Assembly: GCF_900111395.1 (NCBI RefSeq)
Contig: NZ_FOHV01000004.1
Span: 43,257 to 107,256 of the forward strand
Reading direction: 5' to 3'
DNA: 64,000 nucleotides
Source: Thorsellia anophelis DSM 18579
Lineage (GTDB): Bacteria; Pseudomonadota; Gammaproteobacteria; Enterobacterales; Thorselliaceae
The translations under genes and the position numbers were made by a program. This document shows positions 28,002 to 37,917 of this stretch, piece by piece; positions within the stretch are counted from its first letter, which is position 1, and each line of letters begins with the position of its first letter. The notes under the pieces are model-generated. The model did not search any database, had not been told where the DNA came from, and worked only from the letters and a program-made list of their open reading frames with translations.

Positions 28002-28029
28002 ATTAAATGAAATTTATTTTGGGATAGAT
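27986..28029. terminator. 19-bp perfect stem overlapping the pirin stop codon
   Basis: ATCTATCCCAAAATAAATT (27986-28004), a 6-base loop and its exact complement (28011-28029) form a perfect 19-bp stem. The left arm contains the last codons and stop of the pirin gene. No U run follows, so it may work as an mRNA-end stabiliser or a bidirectional terminator. Confidence 0.6.
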
Positions 28030-28045
28030 ATCATATATTAAGTGT

Positions 28046-28077
28046 AATGCTATCTATATGAAGCTATTGATAGCATT
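28046..28077 (+). terminator. Second hairpin downstream of the pirin gene
   Basis: AATGCTATC (28046-28054) and GATAGCATT (28069-28077) form a 9-bp stem with a 14-base loop, followed by TTATTG. It is a plausible terminator for plus-strand transcription leaving the srf/pirin region. Confidence 0.45.
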
Positions 28078-28398
28078 TTATTGTTAAAGTATAAATTATC
28101 CTATGTGCCGTAAAACCTTGACCTCTAGTCTAGAGCGGGGGGTAAATTGTTATTCTAATGATTGTTTGTCCCTTTCTATAACCTTTTATTTGGCTTTTTG
28201 AAGTCAATACAAGTGGTATCGAATCAAATACAATTCAGTTCATATTTTGCATAAATGATTTATTAATGCAAAATATGGGTTGAATTGATAATATTGCTAT
28301 TGAATGATTAATTCACTAAATAATATGTTTTTTCTACTTATCCGAAGTTTATAGTATTTAGCATTTATTTAATAACAATACCAACTTAATGTATTTAC
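28078..28398. other. Intergenic stretch with a short palindrome
   Basis: No gene is seen. CTCTAG-T-CTAGAG at 28123-28135 is followed by a G run (GCGGGGGGT) and preceded by TTGAC, a pattern reminiscent of an IS200/IS605 end relic. The rest is AT-rich and featureless. Confidence 0.4.
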
Positions 28399-29790
28399 CT
28401 ACATAAATGCTTTAGATTTTTTGTCAGTATCTATAGATTTAATTGTTACATTAATAAGTTTTACCCGCGTGTAGTCTTGAGGAGAATTAGCAAGCTTGAC
28501 TTGTCCTTGCAGAGTAACATTTTCATTTGCTAATTCAGTGAATTTTTTCTCATCTGAATCAGATAACTCCAACTGTACATGAATATTCCAATATGGGAAA
28601 TTCACGTCTGCCCCTGTAATACAAACTGGCATATTGACAGTATTAAGAATGATTTTACGTACTATAGATTTATTATCTTGGCTGTCATCGATATAGTCTT
28701 TGAGCGCTAAAGTTCCAGCTACCTCTATTTCACTCGACTCGGGAATACAAGATTGTGTAAGATCAAAATAGACTAGTAAATATTTTTGCTCCTCTTCATC
28801 ATAGATAAAAGTTGCATTCATAAATGGATTAGATCCTTCAGGTGAAAAAAGCCAATTTTTATTTAAAAGGCTCATGTCTTGTGCACAGTTAGCGCTGCTT
28901 GTTAGCATTACCTGTTTAAAATTAGGTAATATTTCTTTAAATTGCTCAAAAGTAACGGTTTGATCTGCGCCAGTTGTAAGATAACTAATGTGTTCAGATA
29001 AATACTCCAGGTCATCATTTTCTAAAGCTTGACAAAAAGCAGTTATTTCTTCTATATAACGTTTTTTTTGATTCTGAACATCTGGAGAGAGTAATTTACG
29101 CAATAATTTTGCATTCGATTTTTCTGTTTTTGTTAAAAATACATCGACATTATCATATTGTGGTGCATACCATGACTGGGTGCTAAAATATCTGTCCATT
29201 TCCCCGCCAGGTTTAAATCGATAGCCATAGCGAGCATAAATTTCATTTAACATGATGCGCATATCATTTAAAGAGCTATTAGCTCGTAACAAATGAGACT
29301 CTTGTAAATAGATCTCCGTTCTTGAGATCTCGGGATATTTTCCTGGCAATATTTCTTGTTTTAGCAATGGAATAAATTGAATCATTCCGTCATGTTTAAT
29401 TAACAATCCTTTCGTGCCAAATGGAATTTCACCTGAACGTTTAGATTGGCCAAGTATTTGAATACAAGAAAAATTCTGATTTTGAATATTTTTTAATTCA
29501 ATTGATCCCGTGAATATTTGTAAGTTACACCAAGGTTTACCATATGCAATAGATTCTACATCTGGTATGACACGATACCTTTTTTCCGCATCTTCACTAT
29601 TTGCATAGATACCTAACCATTCATCTGCAGTAAATTCATAATTATAAATATCATCAGTCCACATTTCAAAATCTGAAATGTGGTATTCAGTAGGCTTATC
29701 TTTAAAATGAATGATGTAGTTATCTATTGCGAGAAGTGATCCTGAATTTAATAATAAGAAGAGTAAAATAATATGCGAAAATTTATTCAT
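28399..29790 (-). CDS. Secreted YARHG-domain protein
   Basis: The 463-residue protein has a signal peptide (MNKFSHIILLFLLLNSGSLLA), with an AAGGA site upstream. A YARHG domain sits near residues 168-240: MRIMLNEIYARYGYRF, YFSTQSWYAP, then LTKTEKSNAKLL. The domain is an extracytoplasmic module of unknown function, often in secreted or membrane-anchored proteins. About 165 residues of beta-rich sequence precede it and 220 follow. It lies opposite in strand to the srf run but within the same block, together with the small gene at 30103 and the vWA gene at 30584. Confidence 0.8.
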   Translation of the reverse strand: MNKFSHIILLFLLLNSGSLLAIDNYIIHFKDKPTEYHISDFEMWTDDIYNYEFTADEWLGIYANSEDAEKRYRVIPDVESIAYGKPWCNLQIFTGSIELKNIQNQNFSCIQILGQSKRSGEIPFGTKGLLIKHDGMIQFIPLLKQEILPGKYPEISRTEIYLQESHLLRANSSLNDMRIMLNEIYARYGYRFKPGGEMDRYFSTQSWYAPQYDNVDVFLTKTEKSNAKLLRKLLSPDVQNQKKRYIEEITAFCQALENDDLEYLSEHISYLTTGADQTVTFEQFKEILPNFKQVMLTSSANCAQDMSLLNKNWLFSPEGSNPFMNATFIYDEEEQKYLLVYFDLTQSCIPESSEIEVAGTLALKDYIDDSQDNKSIVRKIILNTVNMPVCITGADVNFPYWNIHVQLELSDSDEKKFTELANENVTLQGQVKLANSPQDYTRVKLINVTIKSIDTDKKSKAFM

Positions 29791-30102
29791 TGTATTTCCT
29801 TGCGTGTATTTATTCTACTAAAAAAGTTGTGATTTTGCGAGCAGCTATCAAAGTGTGCTAAAAAGAGATCCCCTTAAAAACATCAGATTATTTGAAATCA
29901 TAAAAGAAGAGTTAATGAAAGCATCATTGGTCAACTGACTGAAAACCTTAATATTGAAAAATCAAAAATAATATTTTTAATCAATGGATTAACTAGAAAA
30001 ATATTCTCATGTAAGCGTACCACTCTGTTCAATAAAGAATATGTTCGGCTTGCTTTTTAAACATTGTAGATTTCACATTTTAGAAATAGAACATCGCGTT
30101 AA
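29791..30102. other. Intergenic stretch, nothing recognised
   Basis: There are 312 bases between two minus-strand genes with no open frame, hairpin or recognisable motif. It should contain the promoter of the YARHG gene. Confidence 0.4.
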
Positions 30103-30414
30103 TTAGGATTCAAATAATTCATCGATATTACCATGAATATACTCATGCATACTAGAAGGACTATCTTGGTGAAGCAGTGTTTCATTGTCTGTTGAAAACG
30201 TTAATATTGGGGTGATGGCTTGCCCTTGCACAGAAAATTCTATGCTAGCATCTAATAAACAAGCTATGTTAAAGCCAATATTAGTAGTGAGTTCTCTTAT
30301 TTGCATTTGATTTAATGAAGATTGTTCAAGTTCTTGCCTAATGATTTGTAATAGATCATATGCAAAGTGATTTTGGAACTCATCATAGGTATCATTGTCA
30401 TTTTTTAATTTCAT
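30103..30414 (-). CDS. Small acidic protein, unrecognised
   Basis: The 103-residue protein has no signal peptide or membrane helix. The N-terminal half is helical and charged (YDEFQNHFAYDLLQIIRQELEQ in two segments, MQIRELTTNIGFNIACLLD). The second half looks beta-like (IEFSVQGQAITPILTFS) with an acidic end (IDELFES). I do not recognise a family. It lies between the YARHG and vWA genes on the same strand, and a strong hairpin separates it from the vWA gene. A GAGG precedes the ATG at some distance. It could be a cytoplasmic partner or chaperone for the neighbouring membrane proteins. Confidence 0.6.
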   Translation of the reverse strand: MKLKNDNDTYDEFQNHFAYDLLQIIRQELEQSSLNQMQIRELTTNIGFNIACLLDASIEFSVQGQAITPILTFSTDNETLLHQDSPSSMHEYIHGNIDELFES

Positions 30415-30470
30415 TATTTCTTATAAACCTCGTAGAAATCGAAAAAACATATTGATTAGGTAAAACAACC

Positions 30471-30510
30471 TGCCTTATATCTCTGTCCTGAAGGGCAGAG
30501 ATATAAGGCA
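30471..30510 (-). terminator. 15-bp perfect hairpin after the vWA gene
   Basis: TGCCTTATATCTCTG (30471-30485), a 10-base loop and its exact complement (30496-30510) form a perfect 15-bp stem, followed on the minus strand by GGTTGTTTTACC. It is a terminator candidate for the vWA gene ending at 30584. The inner TCCTGAAGGGC also recalls an IS200/IS605 hairpin. Confidence 0.6.
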
Positions 30511-30583
30511 CAGAAGATAAAAATAGTTAATTACTAAGATTTTAAGTATATAATCCGATGTATATCTTTACGTCCATTAATTT

Positions 30584-32011
30584 TTATTCACACTCCTCGT
30601 CTTCAAGTTCTTTTGTTGCCGCCTTGAGCATTGTATTAATTTGGTTTGTATTTTTAGCAGTAAAAACCTGACCACCGGTTGCTTCAGCAAGGCAATAGCC
30701 AGCGCCTGCACCCATTATATCGATAACATTAATTTTCAATTTTGGGTGTGCATTTGCCAGTGCTTTAGCGACTGCACAAGGATCACCGTCACACGTCTCT
30801 TTACCATCTGATATCACTACAATCATTGACTCTTTAGCAGGGTTTAGTTTTGAACCCGCTAAGCTAAGCCCTTCGGCAAGAGCAGTTGCTCCTAATGGAG
30901 TAATACCATTAATTTGATTTATAATAGTATTGCGTTTATTTGCACTGACCATATTACTTAGTTTAACGTTATTACAATCAAAAGCTGTTACAAGTCCTAC
31001 ATTGACATTACTTGGTAATTGATTCAGTACTTTTTTAGATGCATCTTTTGCTACTGATACACGACGAGGTTCATCCTCAATGCCTGGTACAGGTATATCT
31101 CTTTCCCATAATTCAATTCCCTCCGGCGTTGCATTCATATTGATCATCATTGAATATGACGCATCGAATACTAACATCATATCTGTTTTTTCTTGCTGTT
31201 TTTTCTTTTTCCTAATTTTGCATTCTGCTATTTTTTTCTCTTTTTCAGTTAGCACTTTAGGTTCTACTTTCAGTGGTTCTGCAACTGGTTCAGGTACCGG
31301 CTCGGGTATCGGTTCAGGTATCGGTGCCGGTTCAGGTGCAACGGGTGGTTTAGGAATATCCGCTAAAATAAGTGGTAAATGACTTTTTACCGGAATTAAA
31401 GGTAATGAAGCAGGGGTATCAGATATCTGTGCGTGAGTCACTTCAGCAGGGACTGGCATGAAAGGGAAATGCCCATTTTTTTTCCAATAGTCCCATAAGT
31501 AATAGCCGGCAGCTGCTAGAAGTAGCAATAATAAAAGAAGTAAAATCAATGGAATTAAGCAGCCCCGTTTAGCTGGTACTGGTGCAATAGGTGGAGGAAC
31601 AATTACTGGCGGTGTCCGTAATTGTTCTCCCAATGCAATGATTGGGGTGCCATTAATGGCATAAAGAGAACTGCTAACTGGGTAGTTTGATATTTGATCT
31701 AAAATTTCGCGAGATTCATTTGCTGTTGAGGCTGAAACAGTTTTTATTGATTGTAAAATTTCTTTTAAATTATGTACTACAGCCTGTTGTTCTTCTATAG
31801 GTAGATCATCATAAGGAACAGGCTGTCCTGCAACAGGTGAATACCACTCAATCACGCCTTGTTCTGGTACTTTCGGGATTGCATAAAGCTGAGAAATCCT
31901 TTTGGGAAAAGGACTCAATGCAGATTGAAGTAGAGTATATCTTGTCAATAATTCATCTGTGTTTTCTACATTTTCATATCTAGCTATTCGATTCATAGGA
32001 CCCGCAAACAA
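30584..32011 (-). CDS. Bitopic vWA protein with a SrfA-type N-terminal domain
   Basis: The 475-residue protein is built in four parts. Residues about 8-120 resemble the SrfA N-terminus: LYAIPKVPEQGVIEWYSP, GQPVPYDDLPIEEQQ, SSLYAINGTPIIALG. A Leu-rich transmembrane helix follows (about 148-168). A Pro-Glu repeat spacer (about 218-250, xPEP units as in TonB) leads to a vWA domain near 275-470, with an intact metal site DASYS, later ATALAEG and VVISDGKETCDGD. Predicted topology is N-in, C-out, with the vWA domain in the periplasm. The N-terminal match to SrfA ties this minus-strand gene to the srf machine. The start context is weak (no clear Shine-Dalgarno). Confidence 0.85.
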   Translation of the reverse strand: MFAGPMNRIARYENVENTDELLTRYTLLQSALSPFPKRISQLYAIPKVPEQGVIEWYSPVAGQPVPYDDLPIEEQQAVVHNLKEILQSIKTVSASTANESREILDQISNYPVSSSLYAINGTPIIALGEQLRTPPVIVPPPIAPVPAKRGCLIPLILLLLLLLLLAAAGYYLWDYWKKNGHFPFMPVPAEVTHAQISDTPASLPLIPVKSHLPLILADIPKPPVAPEPAPIPEPIPEPVPEPVAEPLKVEPKVLTEKEKKIAECKIRKKKKQQEKTDMMLVFDASYSMMINMNATPEGIELWERDIPVPGIEDEPRRVSVAKDASKKVLNQLPSNVNVGLVTAFDCNNVKLSNMVSANKRNTIINQINGITPLGATALAEGLSLAGSKLNPAKESMIVVISDGKETCDGDPCAVAKALANAHPKLKINVIDIMGAGAGYCLAEATGGQVFTAKNTNQINTMLKAATKELEDEECE

Positions 32012-32175
32012 AGGCTATTAAGTAAAATTGTTAAGGTGAATGGTTGGTCTTGTTATTAAATAAAAGCATTATTCACAAGAGTGCTGACTGATTATGAGGT
32101 ATTCTAATTAATTAATCAATTGTTGTTACTGAAACCGTAGTACTCACACTGGATTATGTCGATAGCCTAGAGGAA

Positions 32176-32203
32176 AAAACAAGCGATTGATATCGCTTGT
32201 TTT
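32176..32203 (-). terminator. Rho-independent terminator of ptrA
   Basis: AAAACAAGCGAT (32176-32187), a 4-base loop and ATCGCTTGTTTT (32192-32203) form a perfect 12-bp stem. On the minus strand the stem runs into TTTTTTCC, a classical U run, about 45 bases after the ptrA stop. Confidence 0.85.
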
Positions 32204-32248
32204 GGATAACACTCAATGAATTAAGGTTAACTGCTCAGCATCATAATA

Positions 32249-35200
32249 TTATTGTTGTTCAATGGTTAAAGTTGATTGCAAAGTTGAAACATTTTCTACT
32301 TTGGACCAATTTGAGTCTTGTGTAAATTCAGGGGTATCTTGCTCAGTCCCACTGAGCTCTGAAAGAATGGCAAATCTATTTTGACCTAGAACTGTTTGGT
32401 TAAAAAATGCCACTACGTCATTTCGTGTAAGATTTTCCACTGATGTAATGAGTGTTTCTTTTGCATTAAAATCGTATCGTCCCCTAAAAAAATCTGCTTT
32501 AAATTGATTAGCTTCTTCATTTAGAGTCTGAGATGGTTCATTTAACTGGGCTAACAAACCAGATTGATATTGTTTGAACGTGCTATCATCTAATTTTTCT
32601 AATTTACTCGAGGCTTCATCATAAAAAGCGTTAAAATAAGTTAATAATTGAGCTGGTTGTTTGATGTTACTTTGTATTAAAAACCCAATACCCCATTGTT
32701 CTCCTAAAGAAAATGGGAGAGTAAATAACGCGTAACCCAATTGTTCCTGGCTTCTTAATTTATCATAAAACCAAGGCTGAATGATTTCGTTAAGCAATTT
32801 TGTTGTTGCTTCATTATGGCTGTTTGATGATTCAATGTCTGAACGGTTTTGTGCATTACTAGTCAGGGTTTGAATCGGTAAATAAACAGCTGCTAATGCT
32901 GAGTCTGTTGTAGTCCCCTCCCTAGTAAGCTGTATTTGTCTTGGTTTATCAAAGACAATGCGTCTACCAAAGTCAGCTTCAAAGGACTCTCCTTGTTTTG
33001 CAATGCCGTCAGGTAAAGATTGATTAAATTGATGGATGAAGTTGGCAATTTGCGTTTTAGTTAAGTTACCCACTGAGAGTAATTCAAATTGTTTTTCTTT
33101 AAATAAACTATCTCTATAGTCAATAAGATCTTTGATGGAAAGTTTTTCTAATGCAATTCTTCTAGCTTCTCTCTCGAAATATGGAACCCGTGAAACAGTT
33201 TGTAATGGTTGCAGTGCTAATTCAAAGGGTTTAACTTTATCTGCTGTGAGCAATTGGTCAAGATACCATACCTTTGCTTGGTTAAATTGTTGTTCAGTTG
33301 GTATAAATGTGGCATATTGCTTAGTCAGACTCATCATTAATTCCAATAAATGTTGAGTATAACCATTCGCGCTGATAACAAGGCCATTATTATAGTAAGA
33401 TGAAAAATCAATACCAGCTACGCTGGCTTGATATGATAGTTCATCTAATGCAAGACCAGCTAAATAATCAGACAGAGCAAATAATATTTGATTATTCATC
33501 TTTTGTTCAGGCGATAATTGAGCTTTTGGTAAGGGGCTTCTTAAAGTTAAGGTGATATCTGCATTAGGCTTCTCTATGAATGCTTTGCTTGGCATTGAAA
33601 AAACTTTTATAGCCGCTGTTGCTAGGCTTGTATCTTGACTTAGGTTAGCAAGTTCACTGTTTTCAATTCTAGCTGGCTTAGCTATTATTTGACTTGCATC
33701 GTAGTGAATTGAAAAATCATCCGCTAAATATGGATTAAGTTGTGGTAGGCTAAAATGCCACTCTTTTTCTAATGTTCGCCATTTTGCTTTTTGCTCATCA
33801 GATATGGCATTCACTTGATAAGGTGCTTGCATAAAATAAGCTGTTTTAGTATGAGGTTCCTCTGGAGAAATGAACCAAATACGAGCGTTATCAATTGTCA
33901 TATCAGATAAACGGGATAAGATTGCATCTTTGTTGAAAGTTGAAATGGCATTGTCTGCATCAACAACATGCTCAATAGGTCTAATAAGCATATTTTCTGC
34001 AAGGCCACTCACATAATCCATGTCTCTTGTTAAAGTTGGAAATTCGTAATCAATATTAAGTACACGCTTAACTTCATCAAAATAACTTTGTTCTATTCCT
34101 TGTGTTTTAATTAGGTTTAGATAGTTAAAAACTGCAGCAATAATTTTATCTCTTGATTTAAGCCCTTTATCAGTTAAATCAATGTTAATACTAAAAATAC
34201 CGGCATTTCTATTTTGTTCAAGGCTTGCTCCTGCATAAATACTTTCTATTAATCCTTGGGATTTTAGTGTTTGAGCTAAGCTACCTTGACTGCTATTACC
34301 AATTAAGTAGCTAATATAAGTTTCATTTTTTTCAAGAAATGCTAATGATTTTGTATCAATATGTGTATCTGGTAATCTAAACTCAATTTGTAATTGCTTC
34401 AATGGTTGTACAGGAACATAATTAATGATGACACCTTTATCTTCTTTTCTGACAATCGGCTCTTTAATGATAGGAACTGTTGCAGATTTATCCTGTATTC
34501 TGCCGAAGGTTTCGTTCGCTAATTTAGCTAATTCAGTTACCGGTCGTGGGCTATATATCACCCCTACCATATAATTAGATGAGTAAAATTTTTGATAAAA
34601 TTCAACCAGTGTTGATTGTAATTGACTACCGGGCTTATCACGTAGAGTTTCTAAATTCCCACCAAAAAATTGTGAAGCAGGGTGATTTGGGTTGATCGTT
34701 TCTGAAGAAACTTGAGCCATGCGCATGCCATCTCTAGAACGTGCTAAGGTTAATTCAGCATTGACTGCATTTCTTTCTTTATCCGCATTACTTGGATCAA
34801 GTAGAGGAGAAGCGATAGCATCTGCTAATCTATCTAATGCTTCATCTAGTCCTGAGTCATCTATTTCAAAATAATAGTTAGTGCGATATGACGCAGTGCT
34901 CGCATTGTGACTACCACCATGTTTATTCAAAAACTCACTAAAACCACTTGGTTCAGGATATTTAGTCGAACCCATTAAAACCATATGTTCTAAATAGTGT
35001 GCTAAGCCTTGCTGATCTTTTGGATCATCAAGTGAACCAATTGGCAGAGCCAGTACACCTAAGGAGCGAGTTGCTTTTGGATCTGAAACTAATAAAACTG
35101 TCATACCATTTGCAAGTTTTATCGCTTGATAATCTCTATTATCAGCAGGACTTTTATTGATTTTATTGGGCAAGACTGTCCATGTGTGATTTTGAGAGAT

Positions 35201-35350
35201 TTCTTTAGATGCTATATCTTGCGATTGAATCACATCGTTAGCATTAACTTTTGATAAGTTCAGTCTAGTGTGTTCAACTGACAGTGACATTAATGCTGCA
35301 ATTAAGCTTGTGGTTAAAATACTTTTTTTTAGTTTTTTATTTTTAGACAT
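32249..35350 (-). CDS. ptrA: Protease III (pitrilysin), periplasmic M16 metalloprotease
   Basis: The 1033-residue protein has a signal sequence (KKSILTTSLIAALMSLS). The inverted zinc motif HYLEH lies near residue 118 in GLAHYLEHMVLMGSTKYP, and the downstream ligand Glu is probably in NAVNAELTLARSRDG. The four-domain M16A architecture is complete at about 1000 residues, a little longer than E. coli Ptr (962). It degrades small peptides in the periplasm. In E. coli it sits between recC and recB; here it stands alone with its own terminator. Confidence 0.95.
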   Translation of the reverse strand: MSKNKKLKKSILTTSLIAALMSLSVEHTRLNLSKVNANDVIQSQDIASKEISQNHTWTVLPNKINKSPADNRDYQAIKLANGMTVLLVSDPKATRSLGVLALPIGSLDDPKDQQGLAHYLEHMVLMGSTKYPEPSGFSEFLNKHGGSHNASTASYRTNYYFEIDDSGLDEALDRLADAIASPLLDPSNADKERNAVNAELTLARSRDGMRMAQVSSETINPNHPASQFFGGNLETLRDKPGSQLQSTLVEFYQKFYSSNYMVGVIYSPRPVTELAKLANETFGRIQDKSATVPIIKEPIVRKEDKGVIINYVPVQPLKQLQIEFRLPDTHIDTKSLAFLEKNETYISYLIGNSSQGSLAQTLKSQGLIESIYAGASLEQNRNAGIFSINIDLTDKGLKSRDKIIAAVFNYLNLIKTQGIEQSYFDEVKRVLNIDYEFPTLTRDMDYVSGLAENMLIRPIEHVVDADNAISTFNKDAILSRLSDMTIDNARIWFISPEEPHTKTAYFMQAPYQVNAISDEQKAKWRTLEKEWHFSLPQLNPYLADDFSIHYDASQIIAKPARIENSELANLSQDTSLATAAIKVFSMPSKAFIEKPNADITLTLRSPLPKAQLSPEQKMNNQILFALSDYLAGLALDELSYQASVAGIDFSSYYNNGLVISANGYTQHLLELMMSLTKQYATFIPTEQQFNQAKVWYLDQLLTADKVKPFELALQPLQTVSRVPYFEREARRIALEKLSIKDLIDYRDSLFKEKQFELLSVGNLTKTQIANFIHQFNQSLPDGIAKQGESFEADFGRRIVFDKPRQIQLTREGTTTDSALAAVYLPIQTLTSNAQNRSDIESSNSHNEATTKLLNEIIQPWFYDKLRSQEQLGYALFTLPFSLGEQWGIGFLIQSNIKQPAQLLTYFNAFYDEASSKLEKLDDSTFKQYQSGLLAQLNEPSQTLNEEANQFKADFFRGRYDFNAKETLITSVENLTRNDVVAFFNQTVLGQNRFAILSELSGTEQDTPEFTQDSNWSKVENVSTLQSTLTIEQQ

Positions 35351-35639
35351 GAATACAAACCTATCTGTTAGTGAAGTATTTGGAACTAAATTAACTTAAT
35401 TTAGAAAGCATGCCCTGAGATTTATTTCAGAGTGTATTATTAGAATATAAAAACTCAAAAGTTAGTACATCGTACTGATTTAGGCTTCAATTTTTCTAGC
35501 TGTACTATTATGTTATCAGTTAGAAAATAATAGAGCGCAATATTTAATTTTATAAATCAACCTTCTTATATAGCTGTATTATGATATAAGGTAACCTAAA
35601 TTAAATTTTATCTACAGCTATACAAAAATACTTGAGTGA

Positions 35640-36473
35640 TTACTCATCTAATTGACGAAGCAAAGTATTAATCTCAACTTTACCTCTCGTTTTTTCATCA
35701 ACTGTTTTAACAATGACTGCACAATACAGACTGTACAGACCATCTTTACTTGGCAAGTTACCTGCTACGACTACTGAGCCTGCCGGAATTCGACCATAGG
35801 TAATTTCACCTGTCATGCGGTTATAAATTTTTGTGCTTTGCCCTAGATAAACTCCCATTGAAATAACCGATCCTTCTTCAACAATAACGCCTTCAACGAC
35901 TTCAGAACGTGCGCCAATAAAACAATTATCTTCAATAATAGTTGGGTTAGCTTGCAGAGGTTCAAGCACACCGCCTATTCCTACACCACCAGATAAATGG
36001 ACATTTTTACCTATTTGAGCACAAGACCCCACTGTTGCCCATGTATCAACCATCGTACCTTCATCTACATAAGCACCGATATTGACGTAAGAAGGCATTA
36101 ATATGCTATTTTTAGCAATGTATGCACCTTTTCTAACCGCTGCTGGCGGAACGATTCTAACACCTTGCTTCATAAACTCATCATCGGATGTATTGGCATA
36201 TTTCATCTCAACTTTATCAAAGTAACGAGTTTCTCCGCCTTCCATTAAACGATTATCTTTAATTCTAAAAGATAATAGCACAGCTTTTTTTAACCATTGA
36301 TGAGTTATCCATTGTCCATTAATTTTCTCTGCAACTCTAAGCTCTCCTTTATCTAAGGCCGAAATTATCAAATTAATGGCTTGTTTTGTTTCAACATCTA
36401 CTGATGTAGGGGTAATGTCATGGCGACGTTCAAATGCAGTTTCTATCAATCCTTGAAGGGCTGTTTGACTCAT
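35640..36473 (-). CDS. dapD: Tetrahydrodipicolinate N-succinyltransferase
   Basis: The 277-residue protein is close to the 274 of E. coli DapD. The N-terminal helical domain ([14 protein letters not shown]) is followed by a left-handed beta helix of hexapeptide repeats (about 105-240; [55 protein letters not shown]). It makes N-succinyl-2-amino-6-ketopimelate in the lysine and meso-diaminopimelate pathway, which supplies peptidoglycan. A strong AAGGAGA site precedes the ATG. It is monocistronic here. Confidence 0.97.
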   Translation of the reverse strand: MSQTALQGLIETAFERRHDITPTSVDVETKQAINLIISALDKGELRVAEKINGQWITHQWLKKAVLLSFRIKDNRLMEGGETRYFDKVEMKYANTSDDEFMKQGVRIVPPAAVRKGAYIAKNSILMPSYVNIGAYVDEGTMVDTWATVGSCAQIGKNVHLSGGVGIGGVLEPLQANPTIIEDNCFIGARSEVVEGVIVEEGSVISMGVYLGQSTKIYNRMTGEITYGRIPAGSVVVAGNLPSKDGLYSLYCAVIVKTVDEKTRGKVEINTLLRQLDE

Positions 36474-36992
36474 AAATTCTCCTTATGTAATGAGATATAG
36501 TTAGTTTACCATGGGTAGTATAGGGTAATGAATGATAACAAGAGTATTAATTAAGTTGATGAGATCATATACCCATTTATTCTATTTAGGGATATTTTTT
36601 TACTTAACCTTACGAGTATTAAAACTATGAATAAATTGATTGACTAAAATTAAGTATATTATACCTTAATATAAAAAGGTTAATTCCAACTGGGCCATAA
36701 AAGTAGACGATAGGGATGTGATTATTTGCTTATGTTGATGTCTGTCTTACTTTGAATTTGGCTATTTTAAATTAATATGCTAGAAAAAGTTTATCCCTAC
36801 TTATGTTGCTAAAAGGCATAATACGGATGAAGATATGATAAAATAGCTGGGTATATTTCTTAGGGAGCTAAAATCCTAAATGATCTTATTTATGTAATTG
36901 AAGGTGCGCAGTAGGGATCCCCTTGCTTTAGCGGGGGAGAATGTCAATAAGGTAAAGCAAGCTGACTACGAGTAAGTAAAAAAGGATGACAT
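36474..36992. other. Intergenic region with a G/C hairpin
   Basis: The region contains divergent promoters for dapD and the yeeZ-like gene, not individually identified. Near its right end CCCC and GGGG flank TTGCTTTAGC (about 36919-36936). CTTGCTTTA at 36922-36930 can also pair with TAAAGCAAG at 36953-36961. This may be a leader structure for the gene starting at 36993 or an IS200/IS605 end relic. Confidence 0.4.
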
Positions 36993-37886
36993 ATGAAAAT
37001 CGCAATAATTGGACTCGGTTGGCTTGGTGTGCCACTAGCTAAAAAATTAAGCCAGAATTATCAGGTTGTGGGTTCAAAAAGAACACACACTCAGATAATT
37101 GCGGGAGTACAAATATTCCCTTTAACCTTACCATTAGATTTATCTATAAAGCCAAACATTTGGAAGAGTAATCCAAGCATAGATGGATTATTTAATCAAA
37201 CAGATATAATTGCTATTATTTTACCCGCTTCAAGGCAGCCTGAAATACTAGCTGAATATTTTAAGTCAGTTGATCAGTTAATTGATTTAGCTATAGATTA
37301 TGGTGTGTGTCAAATAATATTTACAAGCTCAACTTCTGTTTATGGCGATAAACCTGGGAGTTATGATGAAACAGCTAGCTGTGAACCGGTAACTGCTTCT
37401 GGAAAGGTGCTTTTAGAAGTGGAAAAAAATTTACTACAGCGTTTAGAACACAAAGTGACAATTTTAAGATTAGCTGGACTTGCTGGGTATAACAGGCACC
37501 CAGGTCGTTTTTTTTCTAATCCAACTAGTCAGGTAAACAAGATAGATGGCGCATCAAGCATTAATTTTGTTCATGGAGAGGATGTAGTTAGTGCAATTGA
37601 ATATATAATCAAATTAAAAGAAAATATTTCAAGTTCAGCTCGAAAAATAAGTACTATCTATAATTTATGCTCTTCAATTCATCCATCAAAAAATTTATTT
37701 TATGCCTATAGTGCCAGTCAATTAGGTTTGCCACCTCCTAAATTTAAAGGCACCATGGTTGACTCATTAACTGAACCTAGTCCTCAAAATAATAGAATTA
37801 TAGATGGCAGTCGAATTATAAGAGAGATAGGGTTTACCTATAGTTACCCAAATCCATATAATTTTGATTACAGCATCCCATTTTAA
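36993..37886 (+). CDS. YeeZ-like NAD(P)-binding epimerase/dehydratase-family protein
   Basis: The 297-residue protein has a Rossmann start KIAIIGLGWLGVPLAKKL (GxGxxG), a strand IAIILPASRQ, then IIFTSSTSVYGDKPG giving a Ser and the Tyr of the extended-SDR active site in an unusual spacing, and ATILRLAGL-type sequence (KVTILRLAGLAGYNRHPG). It resembles E. coli YeeZ, an NAD-dependent epimerase/dehydratase homologue of unknown substrate. AAAGGA precedes the ATG. It lies 31 bases upstream of folE and is probably cotranscribed. Confidence 0.8.
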   Translation: MKIAIIGLGWLGVPLAKKLSQNYQVVGSKRTHTQIIAGVQIFPLTLPLDLSIKPNIWKSNPSIDGLFNQTDIIAIILPASRQPEILAEYFKSVDQLIDLAIDYGVCQIIFTSSTSVYGDKPGSYDETASCEPVTASGKVLLEVEKNLLQRLEHKVTILRLAGLAGYNRHPGRFFSNPTSQVNKIDGASSINFVHGEDVVSAIEYIIKLKENISSSARKISTIYNLCSSIHPSKNLFYAYSASQLGLPPPKFKGTMVDSLTEPSPQNNRIIDGSRIIREIGFTYSYPNPYNFDYSIPF

Positions 37887-37917
37887 TTAACTCATAATTT
37901 GAACACAGGGAAATATT

